Below are positions 1 to 11,773 of a DNA stretch of 64,000 nucleotides, in pieces (the first letter of the stretch is position 1; each line of letters opens with the position of its first letter). The notes under the pieces were generated by a model, which saw nothing but the letters and a program-made list of their open reading frames with translations, ran no database searches and was not told where the DNA came from. The translations under genes and the position numbers were made by a program. Location of the stretch: contig CM043945.1 in assembly GCA_014529385.2 (NCBI GenBank), positions 95,520,112 to 95,584,111 of the forward strand, read 5' to 3'. This DNA is from Adiantum capillus-veneris. Its lineage: Eukaryota > Streptophyta > Polypodiopsida > Polypodiales > Pteridaceae.

Positions 1-1700
1 GTATTGACTCTTCGTTGGCTCCAAAAAAGAAATCTTCTATCTTACATACGATCTTTTTCAACGATTGGGTTAAAATTTTTGCAGCTCTTTATAAGACGTG
101 TAAGGAAGGTTGCAAGATGATCTCTGAAATGATTAACCAACTCACTGTCTTGGCCCAACAAGAGCCAAAATCATAGAGAACATTCTTAAAGCCTTAAATG
201 AACCTTCTATACACAAAAATGCTTCCTCTATATCTGGGCCCTTCCTAAACCAGAAAGCTAAAAGCAAAAAAATTGATACTTTGAATAAATGATAAACTTA
301 CGGTTAATCTTTTACTTCTTGGATATATGGTAGACTTTGGCCCTCTCCAAAGGCTTGGAATTAGCTTCTGAATCCTTTTCCATAGCTCAACAAAAGAAAT
401 CTTCAATTTTGCGTATGATCTCTTTTGATGATAGGGTCAAAAATTTTGCGACTTGATAAGAAGCATCAAAAAAGTTGCAAAATGATCTATAAAATGATTA
501 GCCAGCTCTCCTACCTTGGTCCAACAATATAATCAAGAACGCAGTTTCACCTTCTGCAGAGAGAAAATCAGCAAATCCTAGTAGATGACCCTCATTCAAG
601 TAGTCCTTTGGAAGTAGTGTTTGCTCGCAAAAAAGACATCAAATTTAGGCACGAAATCTAACAGAGGAAGTGAAATTGGTAGCTTTTATTTCTTGAAACT
701 AGTAAAGTCAAAGGACTATAATGACTATGAATAGGAACCACGTCTAAGGTCTTTGTTCGATCTTCCTAACACCAAGGAAGAATTAGCGATAATCGGTTTG
801 TTTTAGAGATTTAAGACAAGAAATACTCTACGGCCATTGTCCAGGCCTCCTCAGTTGTGTGGAAAGACCTTCTGTTTAGATTGTGTGTGTTGCTGCATGA
901 ATTATAATACAAAAGAACTCTATGTTCAAACGATATCTGTTTTAAGACAACAAGAAAATATTTGCACCAAAACTTTATGTTTGAATCAATTTCATACAAT
1001 ATAGTCAGAATGAGATACATTTCAATTATCTTATACATCAGGACAACAAATGAATCTATGGATCAACTAAGTCTTCTTCTTTAAGGTCGGAAACTAAACC
1101 TCTTTAAGAAAGGATAGAATTCTCACACGCGTCGTATAAACAAGATAACAAATTCTGTTACCTTTGGATACGTTTTATCGGTGTTAAAGAACCTACCAGT
1201 TATTATCTTTGTCACACTATAGCTATGGAAATCATGGAAAGAACCTACAGTTATTATCTTTATCTTTATTTAAACAAATCATAGAAACCCAAAGAGGCAA
1301 TAGCTTCCTCAAAGGATCCTACTACAATGTTTGAACAGTAATTTATTTTCATCAAAACGCTTTTAATTTTTGATTTCCATCAGAAGGCCATCACCCCTTT
1401 TGCTAGGAATCGAGTGTCTTCTTTAGATAAAGTTTTTTCCGGAATAGTTTTAATAATTCTTTTGTTCGATTTTTAATCAAGAATGTGATCACTTTCAGAA
1501 AGCACATCATCTCTTTTTAAAGCTTTTATCAAATCAGTAAGTGAAGAATATCAAGAAAGTTGCTGAAGTGATTACGAAAATGATAGTCTCTTTAAATAAA
1601 GAGAATTGGCCAGTTTCTTCACTACATTTTTAGACTAGTACAGTAAGGCCCTTGAATTAGCCTCATTACAAGATCAAAGTAGGAAACAGGTATTATCCTC
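1..1700 (+). repeat. Decayed coding-like tandem repeat
   Basis: Two diverged copies of a roughly 165-base block lie near 1-170 and 370-540, and weaker related blocks near 1400-1700. Both clear copies read, on the plus strand, as broken peptides containing a KKSSIL element followed about ten residues later by a VK-F-A element and a lysine-rich stretch. The phrase LELAS recurs at the start of a unit near 355 and again near 1640. Stops and frameshifts break every frame, so nothing is translatable now. The family is not recognised. It may be a decayed tandemly repeated gene or an old mobile-element polyprotein. Whether it lies inside an ARC3 intron or upstream of that gene cannot be decided here. 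Confidence 0.4.
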
Positions 1701-2016
1701 AACAGACCCACCCCTTCAAACAGACCAAGTAAAACAAAAACCAGCATGCTCGAACAGTTTAGGTAAAATAACATGCTCCCAATCTCTCAGAGTAGTATCT
1801 ATAGCAACTTTTTATTTGAAATAATTAATCATCAAGGAGGGGAGCGTAGCAGTAGCACATTAGAAACCCATCCATTCATATGCCCTTAAGTACATGAGTA
1901 GGTGAGAGATGCAACTGTCACGTATAGCTTAGGGTCGGTTTGAACCGGAAAAGTTCTCCATTCTTATACTAATGGATACTAGTAAGGTATCATGAACCAG
2001 ATTATTGCACAGAGGT

Positions 2017-2019
<3 letters not shown>

Positions 2020-2050
<31 letters not shown>
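2020..2050. repeat. (CA)n microsatellite
   Basis: About 15 CA units, upstream of the first visible ARC3-like exon and probably in an intron. The open frame through it is a simple-repeat artefact. Confidence 0.9.
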
Positions 2051-2052
<2 letters not shown>

Positions 2053-2340
2053 GCACGAGCTAGTGTGTGTGTGAAAAGAATACCACTACCACCTGTACCT
2101 AAGCCTGTCTATGCTCTCAAGTCAATCATGTGTACAGTCACAGCTCTTTTCATGTTTCTGATGCATGTGAAGTTGCTATTCTTCTTGATTGTCATTGCCT
2201 TTGCTATCTTATCACATATCATAACTTCCTGAGTGCACGTGGGATTGCTTGCTTTAAGTGTATAATGTTGCCTTTTCTCGGAATCCTCTTCCGTTTAAGT
2301 TGCTTCTTACTCTGTTTGTTTATTTGATCCCACAACCAAG

Positions 2341-5300
2341 CAGAGACTTGAGTATGCTGGAAACACATGGGCTGGGTTTGGATTAAGCTACAGCATCAAA
2401 TCTGCAGTGAAACGAGCTGCATTGGAGTCGCCTTTTCTACGGGGTTTGATTCCAGTATGTGTATGTTTAATGTCTAGTTTTCACTTTTAACGAGCTATTG
2501 GCGAGTCTTTAAGAGCTGTTATACTTACATGACAGGGTGTTAAAGGAGTTGTAGTTTGCACAATTGCCAGTGCAGACGAGAAGGGCAAGCAAGACATTCA
2601 GGCTGCAGTACATGCTTTACGGTGTACCATAGGTCCAAGAGCACAACTTATTTGTACAAGTGTGAAAGAGCCACATTTAAAGAGAGGCTTGATTCTGGCT
2701 ACAGTTCTTTTGACAAGGTGACACTGATGTTTTGCTTTTGTTGAGAGATTCAAGGCGTTTATGACTACAGTTCCCAACATTGAAAACAACTAACCTTAAA
2801 TGATAGTCACTAAGTAGTCTCTCCTCTGGCGGTTTAACTTTGTAGAAACCTCCCTGAAGGCCTAAACATGCGGTCTGCTACATGTGCCAAGCAGACCGCA
2901 TTCTGCCCTAATTGTCCAGGCAACGGTATATCTGCTAATGTCTTAAATTCCTAAGTCCATTTTACTCCTACAGTTTTATTTACCTTGAGCTGTAGAGTGT
3001 GAGAATAAACTCAAAGCTTTCCAATAGTGGCCCTCATAACAAGAGACATATATGTGTCCAGGTAATTTGGTCTTCATATGAAACTATTTCCTGCAAACTG
3101 CTGGAAGTGATCTATGTTGCCTGTGCGCTGCCGAAAGAGGTTCTATAGGGGTCAGTCCGGCATGGTGCATGAGTGAGTTCTCTTCACAACAAAATATCAT
3201 GCCTGATTGATGCTCATTGTACTGAATAGTGGTACACCTGTCCACTATGGCGCGTATGAACATACCATGGGCGTCACAATGGGCCAATGCACCTTACCAC
3301 CAGAAATATGTTGCATGGTTATGTGGGATGCGTTTCAGACCTCTCGTGATCACATAACCTAGCCTAGTCTTGACTCTTGTGAGCTACAAGCTGAGCTCCT
3401 ACTATGGGCACCCAAAAGGGCCAGTGTGTCTTATCACCAGGAGTGTGCTGCCTGGTTACTGGGGATGCCATTTCAGACCTCGTCGAACAAGTGAATGCAG
3501 GTTGTGCGGTATGTCATCTGCCAACCTTACCCTGTTTGTCTAATTGCTTGCTTGCCTGGAATATTCTGATCTGACCAGTATGATATCTGCAGATAGGTCT
3601 AGCTCGTAGCATTCTTGGCAACTACTGCATGTAGTGGGCGGCACTAGAGTAGAGACCATTTTCCTGAGCTAAGTTGAAAACCTACAATGCTCTTGTAGCT
3701 ACCTTTCTCTAATTTATGCGCACACACATTGCAATTCAACAATTGCAACTCACTAAGCAGAGCTGTGTTTGCTGTTCAGGCTTGATGATGGTGGGGGGCA
3801 TGATGTTTCAAAGCAATGCACTACAGCTGCAGATTTCTCTTCACCAGGTGGTTTCTTTTCTGGAGGAAGCATGGGATACTCACAGAGCTTGAATGGACGA
3901 GAACTTCGAAGGGCTTCAATGGAGGTACCTATGGAAAGTACAGACATTCAACTCTTGGGACGGAAGCAGCAGGATGTCAGTGAACCTGTGTCTTTGAACA
4001 GCACAGATGAGGCCTTAAGTGAGCTAAATGCCGGTGATACTCAACCTCCCAATGGTACACATGAAAGTGCCGACATGCTCAGTTCTCAAAATGACGTGGT
4101 TCAGGATGGCTCTGAGGGTAGCAAAACTGCCAAAACAGCGGTGGCAGGTGAATGGTCACCAATGTTTAAGCTGGCTACTGCAGTTATTGAAAATAGAGTC
4201 CTGACTTTGTCAAGCCCTTCTGATGGTGTTGTACAAGGGTTGTTCGCAGCTGATGGAGGTACATTTGAGGAGGAAGGTGTTCTGAATGACCTTCGGAGAA
4301 CTTCTATAGGCACTGTTGAGGATGACGATCTTAATGCTGGCTTAGATGGTGATTCATCGGCTGATCTTGAAGGCCAAATTGATTCTATCGAAACACAAGC
4401 AATTGCATTCGGCGAGGATGACTTAGCCTTGGAAAAAGACGTTGATGAAAGATGGAGATTCCCATCGTTGTCTACACTTGTACGTAGCAAAGAGAACTTT
4501 AATGGAGAAAAAAAAGGCATTTTTGGGTGGGAATCTGGTCCCCACTCTGCTGCTGCAGAAGCGTGGGCTCGAGCCCGGCAGCAGCTCGGAAATCTTGGAA
4601 CCTTGGAAAGGAATATATCCTACAAGCTTCCCATTGGTGTAAGGAGCATCTCTGATCTTGAAAACGGCACACTAACGTATGACAGGGAGGAGAGTAGAAA
4701 ACAGGATAATGTAAAACAGGCAACCTTGTTCAGCTTTGCTGCTCCACTTGGCAGGGTTCTAGCGAGTGGCTTGGAAACTGTAACAGACATTTATAATGCA
4801 GCATCTTCAAGAATTTTCAAGAAAGAAGAGGATGATGATGTGAGACAAGCCTCTTCTTTCTTGTCGGAAAGGGCTTCTTCAATGCTGGTTAGTAGTTAAG
4901 ATCAGGTGTCAAATTTGTGTGTCCAACATTTGAACATATTTTAACCATCTCTCTACATGTAATGGTGATTAGGAATCGGAGAGAAGCTCCATGAAATTAC
5001 CACCTATGGTGGAAATGCGATACAAGAATGGAATGTACAAAGGGCGATGTCAAGAGGGACTGCCTGAGGGGAAGGTGCTAATTTTCATGTGTTGTGATTT
5101 TGTATCTTTACTTTTCGCCCACTATCATGCTTGTAGCGGTGCCTAAACATGGCAAAGACGTTTCTTCTATTTTCACTTTAATCGTGAGAGCTAAATCATG
5201 CATATGCGTGGGATCAAATAGCTGATTGGACTATTCAATCTCACCCTCAGGGACGACTCAGCTATGAAGATGGCAGCTTCTACTATGGTCTATGGAAGCA

Positions 5301-5771
5301 AGGCAAAAGGGCTGGGATGGGGTCATTTTACTACGCTAATGGTGATGTATTTCAAGGCTACTGGCGGGATGATCAGAAGCATGGCAAGGTCTTTCATTTC
5401 TTTGGCTCCTGCTTTTTCACTTACCATCTCTCTGGAAGCTGAAATCTTGGCCTGTGTTTTCCTCCAGGGCTGGTTCTATTTTCACACTGGTGATAGACTT
5501 TATGCAGATTTTTGGAAAGGCAAGGCAAATGGGGAAGGGCGATATTATTCAGCTGAAGGGGATGTTTTTTTTGGATATTTCAAAGAAAACTGGAGGCATG
5601 GAGAGGCTCTTTCAATTGAGAGTGGAGTAAGGTACCATATCTTTGGCAGCCTTTGCTAGTTTTTTGTTGTTGTTCTGCACTCATGATGTGCACTGTTATA
5701 GGTGGTCGGAGATTTGGGATCAGGGCGTACTAATTTTGCATTCCCGATTTGAAGATAACGAGCGGAACTAG
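2341..5771 (+). CDS. ARC3: ARC3-like plastid division protein, 3' part of gene (7 exons)
   Basis: ARC3 is a plastid-division protein that combines an FtsZ-like domain with MORN repeats; in Arabidopsis it restrains FtsZ filament assembly so that the ring forms only at mid-chloroplast. Exons seen: about 2341-2454, 2536-2717, 3780-4887, 4973-5074, 5251-5388, 5468-5631, 5702-5771 (TAG). All introns are GT-AG and phases agree: the split AGG codon across 2717/3780 and across 5631/5702 both read through. The sum is 1,878 bases, or 625 residues, with no internal stop. The first two exons give an FtsZ-C-like part (motifs GVVVCTIASADEKG and RGLILATVLLTR). The 369-residue third exon is an acidic, Ser-rich linker. 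The last four carry about four or five MORN units (for example GSFYYANGDVFQGYW) cut by phase-0 introns. The GTPase N-terminus must lie upstream, outside the window or beyond what I can see. An ATG at 3769 is intronic, not the start. The exon-1 acceptor could be 2341 or 2344. Confidence 0.85.
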
Positions 5772-8700
5772 ATTTCCTCAATCATCTTGTACTAGAAGTT
5801 CATGTTGGCACACGCTCCCTGAAATCGGCAAGTGGCATTGGAGCTACTGCGTCGGATGTTGGTGGTCAAGTCTTCAGGAAAGCTTTGCCCCTTTGTACAT
5901 AATATTGACTGTGTGTATATCAATCGAGTGATGAGAAGACAGAGCAGCAGAATTCTTCTGCTTATTGTAATTTCTATTCGATAAATCATTTATATATTTA
6001 TTACTTCCCAAGTAATGAACATTTACTCGTGAAATTGGCAGACTAGGACAGGCTGTTAATGTGAGGTGCTTATTCTAATTTAGAACTGAAGGTTCAAATG
6101 TTGTGATCGATTTTGAGACGGGGAAGCATAAAATGCGGTCAATCTGGAGGAAGATGAAAAGAGCTTTCTACATACTATTCGGATGAGGAAAAGTCCACAA
6201 TATGGATTGTGAAGCTTCACATTCTCTTGCAATATCATGTCCAATGTGTTGTTATACAAACTTGCATTAAGCAATGGGAACCTACACAAATGGTGTCCTC
6301 CTCAGCTTTAAGGTAATGAAGAAGTAGATGCTGATACACAAGGCTTGCATCTTCATTTGGATGAAGAGGAGACATGGGAGAACTTACGCCTTACTACGCT
6401 CTCTTCATTAAGCACCAATGGCATGATCAACAAGCCGAGTGCTTGGATGCACAATTCAACTCCTCAAGGCGTAACAGTAGTCATGGGTTAGAGGAGCCGG
6501 TCTAGAGACACTCGAATTGTATGAGCCAATGTAAGGAAAGTCCAATTTTCCCAATTCAATCTCCCATTTTATTCCATGATTTTGAATCAAAATGATGCCT
6601 GGTTGATGTGAAACCTTCGAAGTACACGAGTGTCTACCTCATATGGTGGACTGTCCCAAGTTTTGGGACCCATCCTTTTATTGGTTAGAGAAGAAAGTTT
6701 ATGGTCGAACATAACACTTAATATGTAACATAAGCAAAGGTCAAGCAATATGAAATTGTGTATATTTTGTTACTTTTCATTGTGGCAATTGAAGCTTCAG
6801 CATTTGATATAACACTCGCTCTTTCATGTTTATAGAGAGGAACCTCCTTCAAAAATAGTCAAGCTTTATGCACACCTTTGTGCTGATTGGTGCTACATTG
6901 CTTTGCATGTTGCAATTTGGATAAACTGCTCACTTTTGGGAGATGGCTCATCGGTATGGCATGCAAGAAAGGAAAAGACATTGTTATTTAAAAACATGAA
7001 TAGTGTAAGAGTAGGATGCCACAATCATTAGCTCAAGCCCCCATACCCAAGCTAGAAATGTTTCTTAAAACTTGTAGAATTCTTGAAGCATGAGCATTGG
7101 ATCCAAATGCACAATCATAACAAGTTGAAAGATGTTTCGAAAAAAAGAGGGTAGAGGAATTGATCTTTTACCTGAAAGTTACAATCATTGATAGCATGAT
7201 CTCATGTAAATTGTTTTGACAAGTTTAGGAAGCATAGAATGAACATAAGACTAGATCGTGCTTCTATTCATGGCTCTATACTTAGAAACACATTTTTGTG
7301 ATGAAACATATCACCAACATGAGATATGTAAACATTTCTATGATTGTTTAGCTTTATGTGCACACGGCATTCATGTCCTACTCAAACGTAGTGCTTGAAA
7401 AAAAACCTAGGTTTGGCGTAATTTCATTTGAGTTTCAAAATTTGTCTTTAAATTTCAAATCAAGAGTTGAGAGAACCTATACAACTAGAGGACATTAGTC
7501 TCAATTAGCTTTGAAAAGCAACAACAAATGATTAAGCATGAAAAACCGTAATCTATTGGCTTAGTTTTATTGACTACCTTACACATGAAAGTGTTAGAAC
7601 TGATGGATGCTTAATATGACTAGCATTAGGATTAAGACAGTGCTTAATTGGCACAATGAAGGAGAAAAAAACAATAGGAGCTTTGCATCCTCCTTATGTA
7701 GGAGAGGTATGACATCTAGAGCTATCACAAGTATGTAATAGAAGTCAAGAAGTATCCCTACAAGAATGGGTCGAATGCTATAAACATGGGAGTGGATCTA
7801 GCATCATAAACTACTAGGGCGTACGATTTGTTGCACCACAAGAACACCCTTTAGCCATGTAGATTGCATTTCCTTATCACTATTGATCTTAGTTACCCTC
7901 TCTATGCTAGATTGTTTGTCACCCTCTCTTTGCCATAACAATCACCATTCAACGTTCTTAATCATCTTATTGAGGGCATGTCCATGGGACACTACCTTCA
8001 TGAAGTGATTAAGGCCAATTTAAAACTAAATTAGTTCAATTTTTAGGTGTCATCAATTTTGTGTGTGTGGACTTTCATTTTTCCTCTAGTTTTAATCAAG
8101 CCATCGATCCTTCCATGACTAGGATTGCGTTGTATATATGGCCTCTGTTCTCTTAGAGCTATTCATTGAGCAACTACATACCGCATTTGATAATTTTTAG
8201 CCACACATATTAAGCCTTGACTACAATCTAAATTTCTACGTAATAGCTCTTAATATATTTGTGTCACTGCACAATTAGCCTACTCGTGATCACTACACTA
8301 CCGCAACATCCCTTGTCACATGCCTCAAGGCTCCGGCTCTCATGTGCTTTGTTGTCCATTGGTGTGTCCTTGTTAGCACTTGCAAAACCTGCACGTCTAC
8401 AACTTCACCTAAGAAAGATTCTCTATTGCCATATTGGCATGCCATGTGCTTACCAACTCATCCCAAATCAGTGCTATCAACGAACTCACATACCAATAAT
8501 CCCTTGTCCCACTAGTAGCCGCTTTCCACACCAAGCCTTCAATATAAAAGGTATCATCTCCCCATCAAGGGCCCAAAAGATAAAAATGTCTTCTCACGGT
8601 GTTACAAGGGTATTTTCCTCTTAATAAGGGTAGTTGCTGACATCCAAAGGTGCCATACATAGCGCAATCTTCACTTACATAGAAGTTTTTCATAGAGGTA

Positions 8701-9334
8701 CCAAGAGCATCAACGACTACTGCCAAATAAATATATGAAGAAAAAGCATCCTTGTAAAATCTTTTTGCATAAGAATTTGTGTATCAAACTCACATCTCTA
8801 AAAGCCATGGATTTCAATGCTTTTGTATTTATGCCCACCTTTTGTGAGAGGAATATACAATATTGCCTTTATAATAGTAAAGACTTCTTCATGGACGAAC
8901 ATCATGTGCACCCTTGATTTGTATGCCATGCCTACTATCAAGACATCAATCTCATATGATGTACCACATATGATTGCATCGCCAAACATATCAACAACGT
9001 ACAACAGCAGTAGAATAACACGACAATAGTGAAAACACCAAAATATATTTGTATATGGAAAAAACTTTCTCCAAAATATTAAAATTAACACCCTATCAAT
9101 ATTGTTGTAAGCACTCTTTGTGAGCCAAATCCTCATGTGTTGTAGGGAGGATTTGTGTCTCTCACCTTGTGTTTGGGGGATTATTGTGTTCCATACCCTA
9201 CTGTGTCGAGTATCTACCCTTTTGTGTGTATTCAAGGGATTTTTGAGTTTTAGGAGAGGTTCTATTTGTCATACCCTTTTGTAATATGAAACGAGTATTG
9301 TGTAACTCCATTTATGTGTGTTTTGAGGGGAGGA
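5772..9334. other. AT-rich region without recognisable genes
   Basis: Downstream of ARC3-like. Only short unconvincing frames are open (for example 8259-8624 plus, 8798-9235 minus). No domain or RNA gene is recognised. The right end (about 9120-9334) runs into a polypurine stretch directly before the LTR at 9335, so part of it may be the decayed interior of that retroelement. Confidence 0.5.
7829..7867 (+). repeat. Orphan fragment of the 9335-9651 LTR
   Basis: About 39 bases starting TTGTTGCACCA nearly match 9389-9428 inside the LTR downstream. Similarity stops on both sides. It could be the remains of a 5' LTR of the same element or a separate decayed copy. Confidence 0.5.
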
Positions 9335-9651
9335 TGTTATGTGAGTGTAAACAAAACCCACTCGGGAAGGGTTGTTGGAGTGTGAATTTTGTTGCACCAT
9401 AAGAACACCCTTTAGCCATGTAAATTGCCACGGGTGACAAACCATGTGATAAGCCATGTGAATTCATGTGATATTAGCCTCAAAGCAATGTGAATAGCCA
9501 CTTGTAAAGTCAAAAAGGTGATGAGCATCTCAGCTCTTGAAGAGATGAAAACTCTACCTACTATGCCTATATAAGAGGCTGTGCAAACTATTGTTTGCCG
9601 GTGGAATAATAAAATCACTTTTGCACCATGTCTCTCTATTATTACATAACA
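9335..9651 (+). mobile_element. LTR (solo or 3' LTR) of an LTR retrotransposon
   Basis: The 317-base block starts TGTTAT and ends ATAACA, a perfect 6-base inverted terminal pair of the TG...CA type. A purine tract (TTTGAGGGGAGGA, 9322-9334) touches its left end exactly where a polypurine tract should be. Inside are a TATATAAG box near 9569 and an AATAATAAAA stretch near 9605, as expected of promoter and polyadenylation signals. No matching full 5' LTR or coding interior is visible, only the short fragment at 7829-7867. The family cannot be assigned. Confidence 0.65.
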
Positions 9652-9971
9652 TTGACTATTGTCCTTAATCAAGCTCTACTTAATCTCTCTTATCATGATT
9701 ACATAATGAATGTTACATTGGATTATCCACCTTAGCCTTTTTACAACAAAAATGTCATGTAGGCATCGCATGCATGACCCATTCTAAATAATTTAAACCA
9801 AACTTCAAGGCCTAATGAATGTACACGTTCTCCATTAAGTGCACACCACAAAGTGCTAGTGGCTTTCATTTTTCTTTTAAACGTGGGTTTTTCAATAACT
9901 TGGCAGGTCTTACACCCTATGACAAACCCAACATTCGTGCACACATAGCAACCACCCATTTGCCTATTCCT

Positions 9972-10126
9972 TAGAGTTGTGTCCCGTTGGACGCATGCAA
10001 AGCATACAATGCAAGGGCTTGTAATAAATGAAAAAATTGCTTGATTTTTGATTTTTTTGTAGTGCATACAATACAAGGGCCCTTGCACTCTAAGCCAGGC
10101 ATGCGTCCAACGGGATGCAACTCTTA
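9972..10126. repeat. Inverted-repeat (foldback) element
   Basis: The left arm 9972-9998 and the right arm 10099-10126 are inverted copies sharing the core CCGTTGGACGCATGC. Weaker pairing continues inward (GCAAGGGC...TTGTA). The spacer is AT-rich and the whole would fold as one hairpin. It could be a MITE or an inverted duplication. The Cys-rich minus-strand frame over it (9741-10088) is probably not a gene. Confidence 0.7.
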
Positions 10127-10709
10127 ATCTTCCTTATCAAGGGCCCATGAATACCCCCAAAGAGGTCCTAATGCATGCTCATCACATGAATATCCGCCAC
10201 ATAAGCTCCATGTAGACAAGAGCAGATACATGGCAAGGTATATTAAGGGATAACCGATGGTCGCAAAAAACATGGCTCTTACCCGACAAACCTCCCCTTG
10301 GAGTTTTGCCTATGATAATTGGATACGAGTCACTACAATCTAGGAGCAAAAGAGAACTCCAATCCAAGATCAAAGATAACACCTCCCATCCAAGAGAACC
10401 ATAAATTCTCTAATCCATGAAAAGAGAGGAAACCTCCAATCAAGGATAAAGAACCTTCAAACAAAGTAGCCATGGTAGGGACGAAGCTCACCCAAGATAT
10501 CCCACATATGGTACTATGCAAGAGAAAGAGGTACAATACAAAATAAGATAGGAGAGAATGTCACTATCAGAATACATAGAGTTTATATGATTGTTGGCTC
10601 TCTCTTCTTCTTCCTTGATTATATGTGGTGATGCTTTCACAAGAAGATTAAGAATTTTTCTCATGTAGGAAAACGGAGTTTTTTTCAGTGTTTTTCATAC
10701 AATGCATTA

Positions 10710-10861
10710 CATCATGAGCTTCTGTTCGAGAGGCACCGCATACCTAGCTAGGTACGATTGGGGGCAGGGGACCACCGCCCCCCCCCACTGGGCCGGCGGT
10801 TCCCTACCCCCAACCGTACCTAGCTAGGTATGCGGTGCCTCCCTCACAAAAGCTCATGATG
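10710..10861. repeat. Near-perfect 152-base hairpin
   Basis: Left arm 10710-10779 and right arm 10795-10861 are inverted copies with only a few mismatches, separated by a short C-rich loop. Each arm contains the 14-base palindrome TACCTAGCTAGGTA and a G-run (GGGGGCAGGGG on the left, CCCTACCCCC on the right). It is GC-rich inside AT-rich DNA. MITE-like foldback, young inverted duplication or small-RNA precursor are all possible. Confidence 0.85.
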
Positions 10862-10959
10862 TTGAGGTAAGTCACAATGTGCGAATTATTGTGAGACTTT
10901 GTCCAAAAGTTCTTGTGAATTTGATGTTGCTACTACAACTACCCTTTTTCTGCAAGTAA

Positions 10960-11330
10960 GATTGGAAAGAGAACTTTCTTTCTTCCAATCGTAGCACATG
11001 GCTTGGTATCCTTTGCTACATGTCTAGTTCTTCCACACTCGAAGCACGACTTGATATTATTATTTGATGCTGAAAATGCATGGAATTGCTAAGGCTCTTT
11101 CCCTTAAACTAGATGGTGCCTCTCTTATGATTTTCCTCACTTGCCTACAAAGAGCTCACCACATCGTGCAAGTCTAGAGTTAGAGTTCTCCCATACTTGG
11201 AAGCGCGACTTGATATTATTATTTGATGTTGAAAATGCATGAAATTGCTAAGGCTCTTCCCCTTGAATTAGATTCCGTCTCCCTTATGCTTTCCCTCGAT
11301 GGCCTACAAAGACACTTGTCGCCTAGGATG
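10960..11330 (-). pseudogene. Decayed gypsy gag zinc-knuckle fragment, internally duplicated
   Basis: Read on the minus strand, about 11013-11052 gives CFECGRTRHVAKD, the start of a retroviral-type CX2CX4HX4C zinc knuckle as in Ty3/gypsy Gag; the last cysteine is replaced by Thr. The block at 11038-11160 is repeated directly at 11196-11325 (period about 158) with moderate divergence, including the peptide-level pattern of the arginine-rich part before the knuckle. Frames are broken. No protease or polymerase follows nearby, so this is an isolated gag relic. Confidence 0.55.
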
Positions 11331-11723
11331 GTGACTACCTCTCAAGCTTGTGTAAATGTCAACACATTCATCAAATGGAGTAAGGTGATGCTTGTTCATC
11401 TTTCACTAAGTTTTGTGCACTTTATGGCTAAAGTTTGGGTGCTCTCTCTATATGTAAGGCCATTAGGGAGTTTCACTATGGATCAAAGGCCTTTTCTCAT
11501 CCAATAACCCTAAGTTTTGTTTTCCATGTATGGAACCTTCACCGTTAAACTTTGTATTCCCTTCTCTCTCTCATTGTACTTTAAAGGTGGTATGATCCTT
11601 AGAGACTCTCTAGTATAGTGTCTGACCTTATTACAAGAGCACAACTAAATAATCATCTTCATAAAGGAAGATACAAGCTTACAATATATAGAAGCTGAGG
11701 TTGGTTGGATGCATTTTTTAAAC

Positions 11724-11773
<50 letters not shown>

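Noticed and set aside
3769-3779. ATG at 3769 as the start of a 376-codon gene
   Set aside because: It lies in the intron; the acceptor at 3778-3779 joins the exon in phase with the FtsZ-like exon upstream.
8259-8624. 121-codon plus-strand frame
   Set aside because: Leu/Cys/His-rich low-information peptide without family resemblance; likely chance in AT-rich DNA.
9741-10088. Cys-rich minus-strand protein of 115 residues
   Set aside because: It overlaps the inverted repeat at 9972-10126, has no known Cys pattern, and its flanks show no gene structure.
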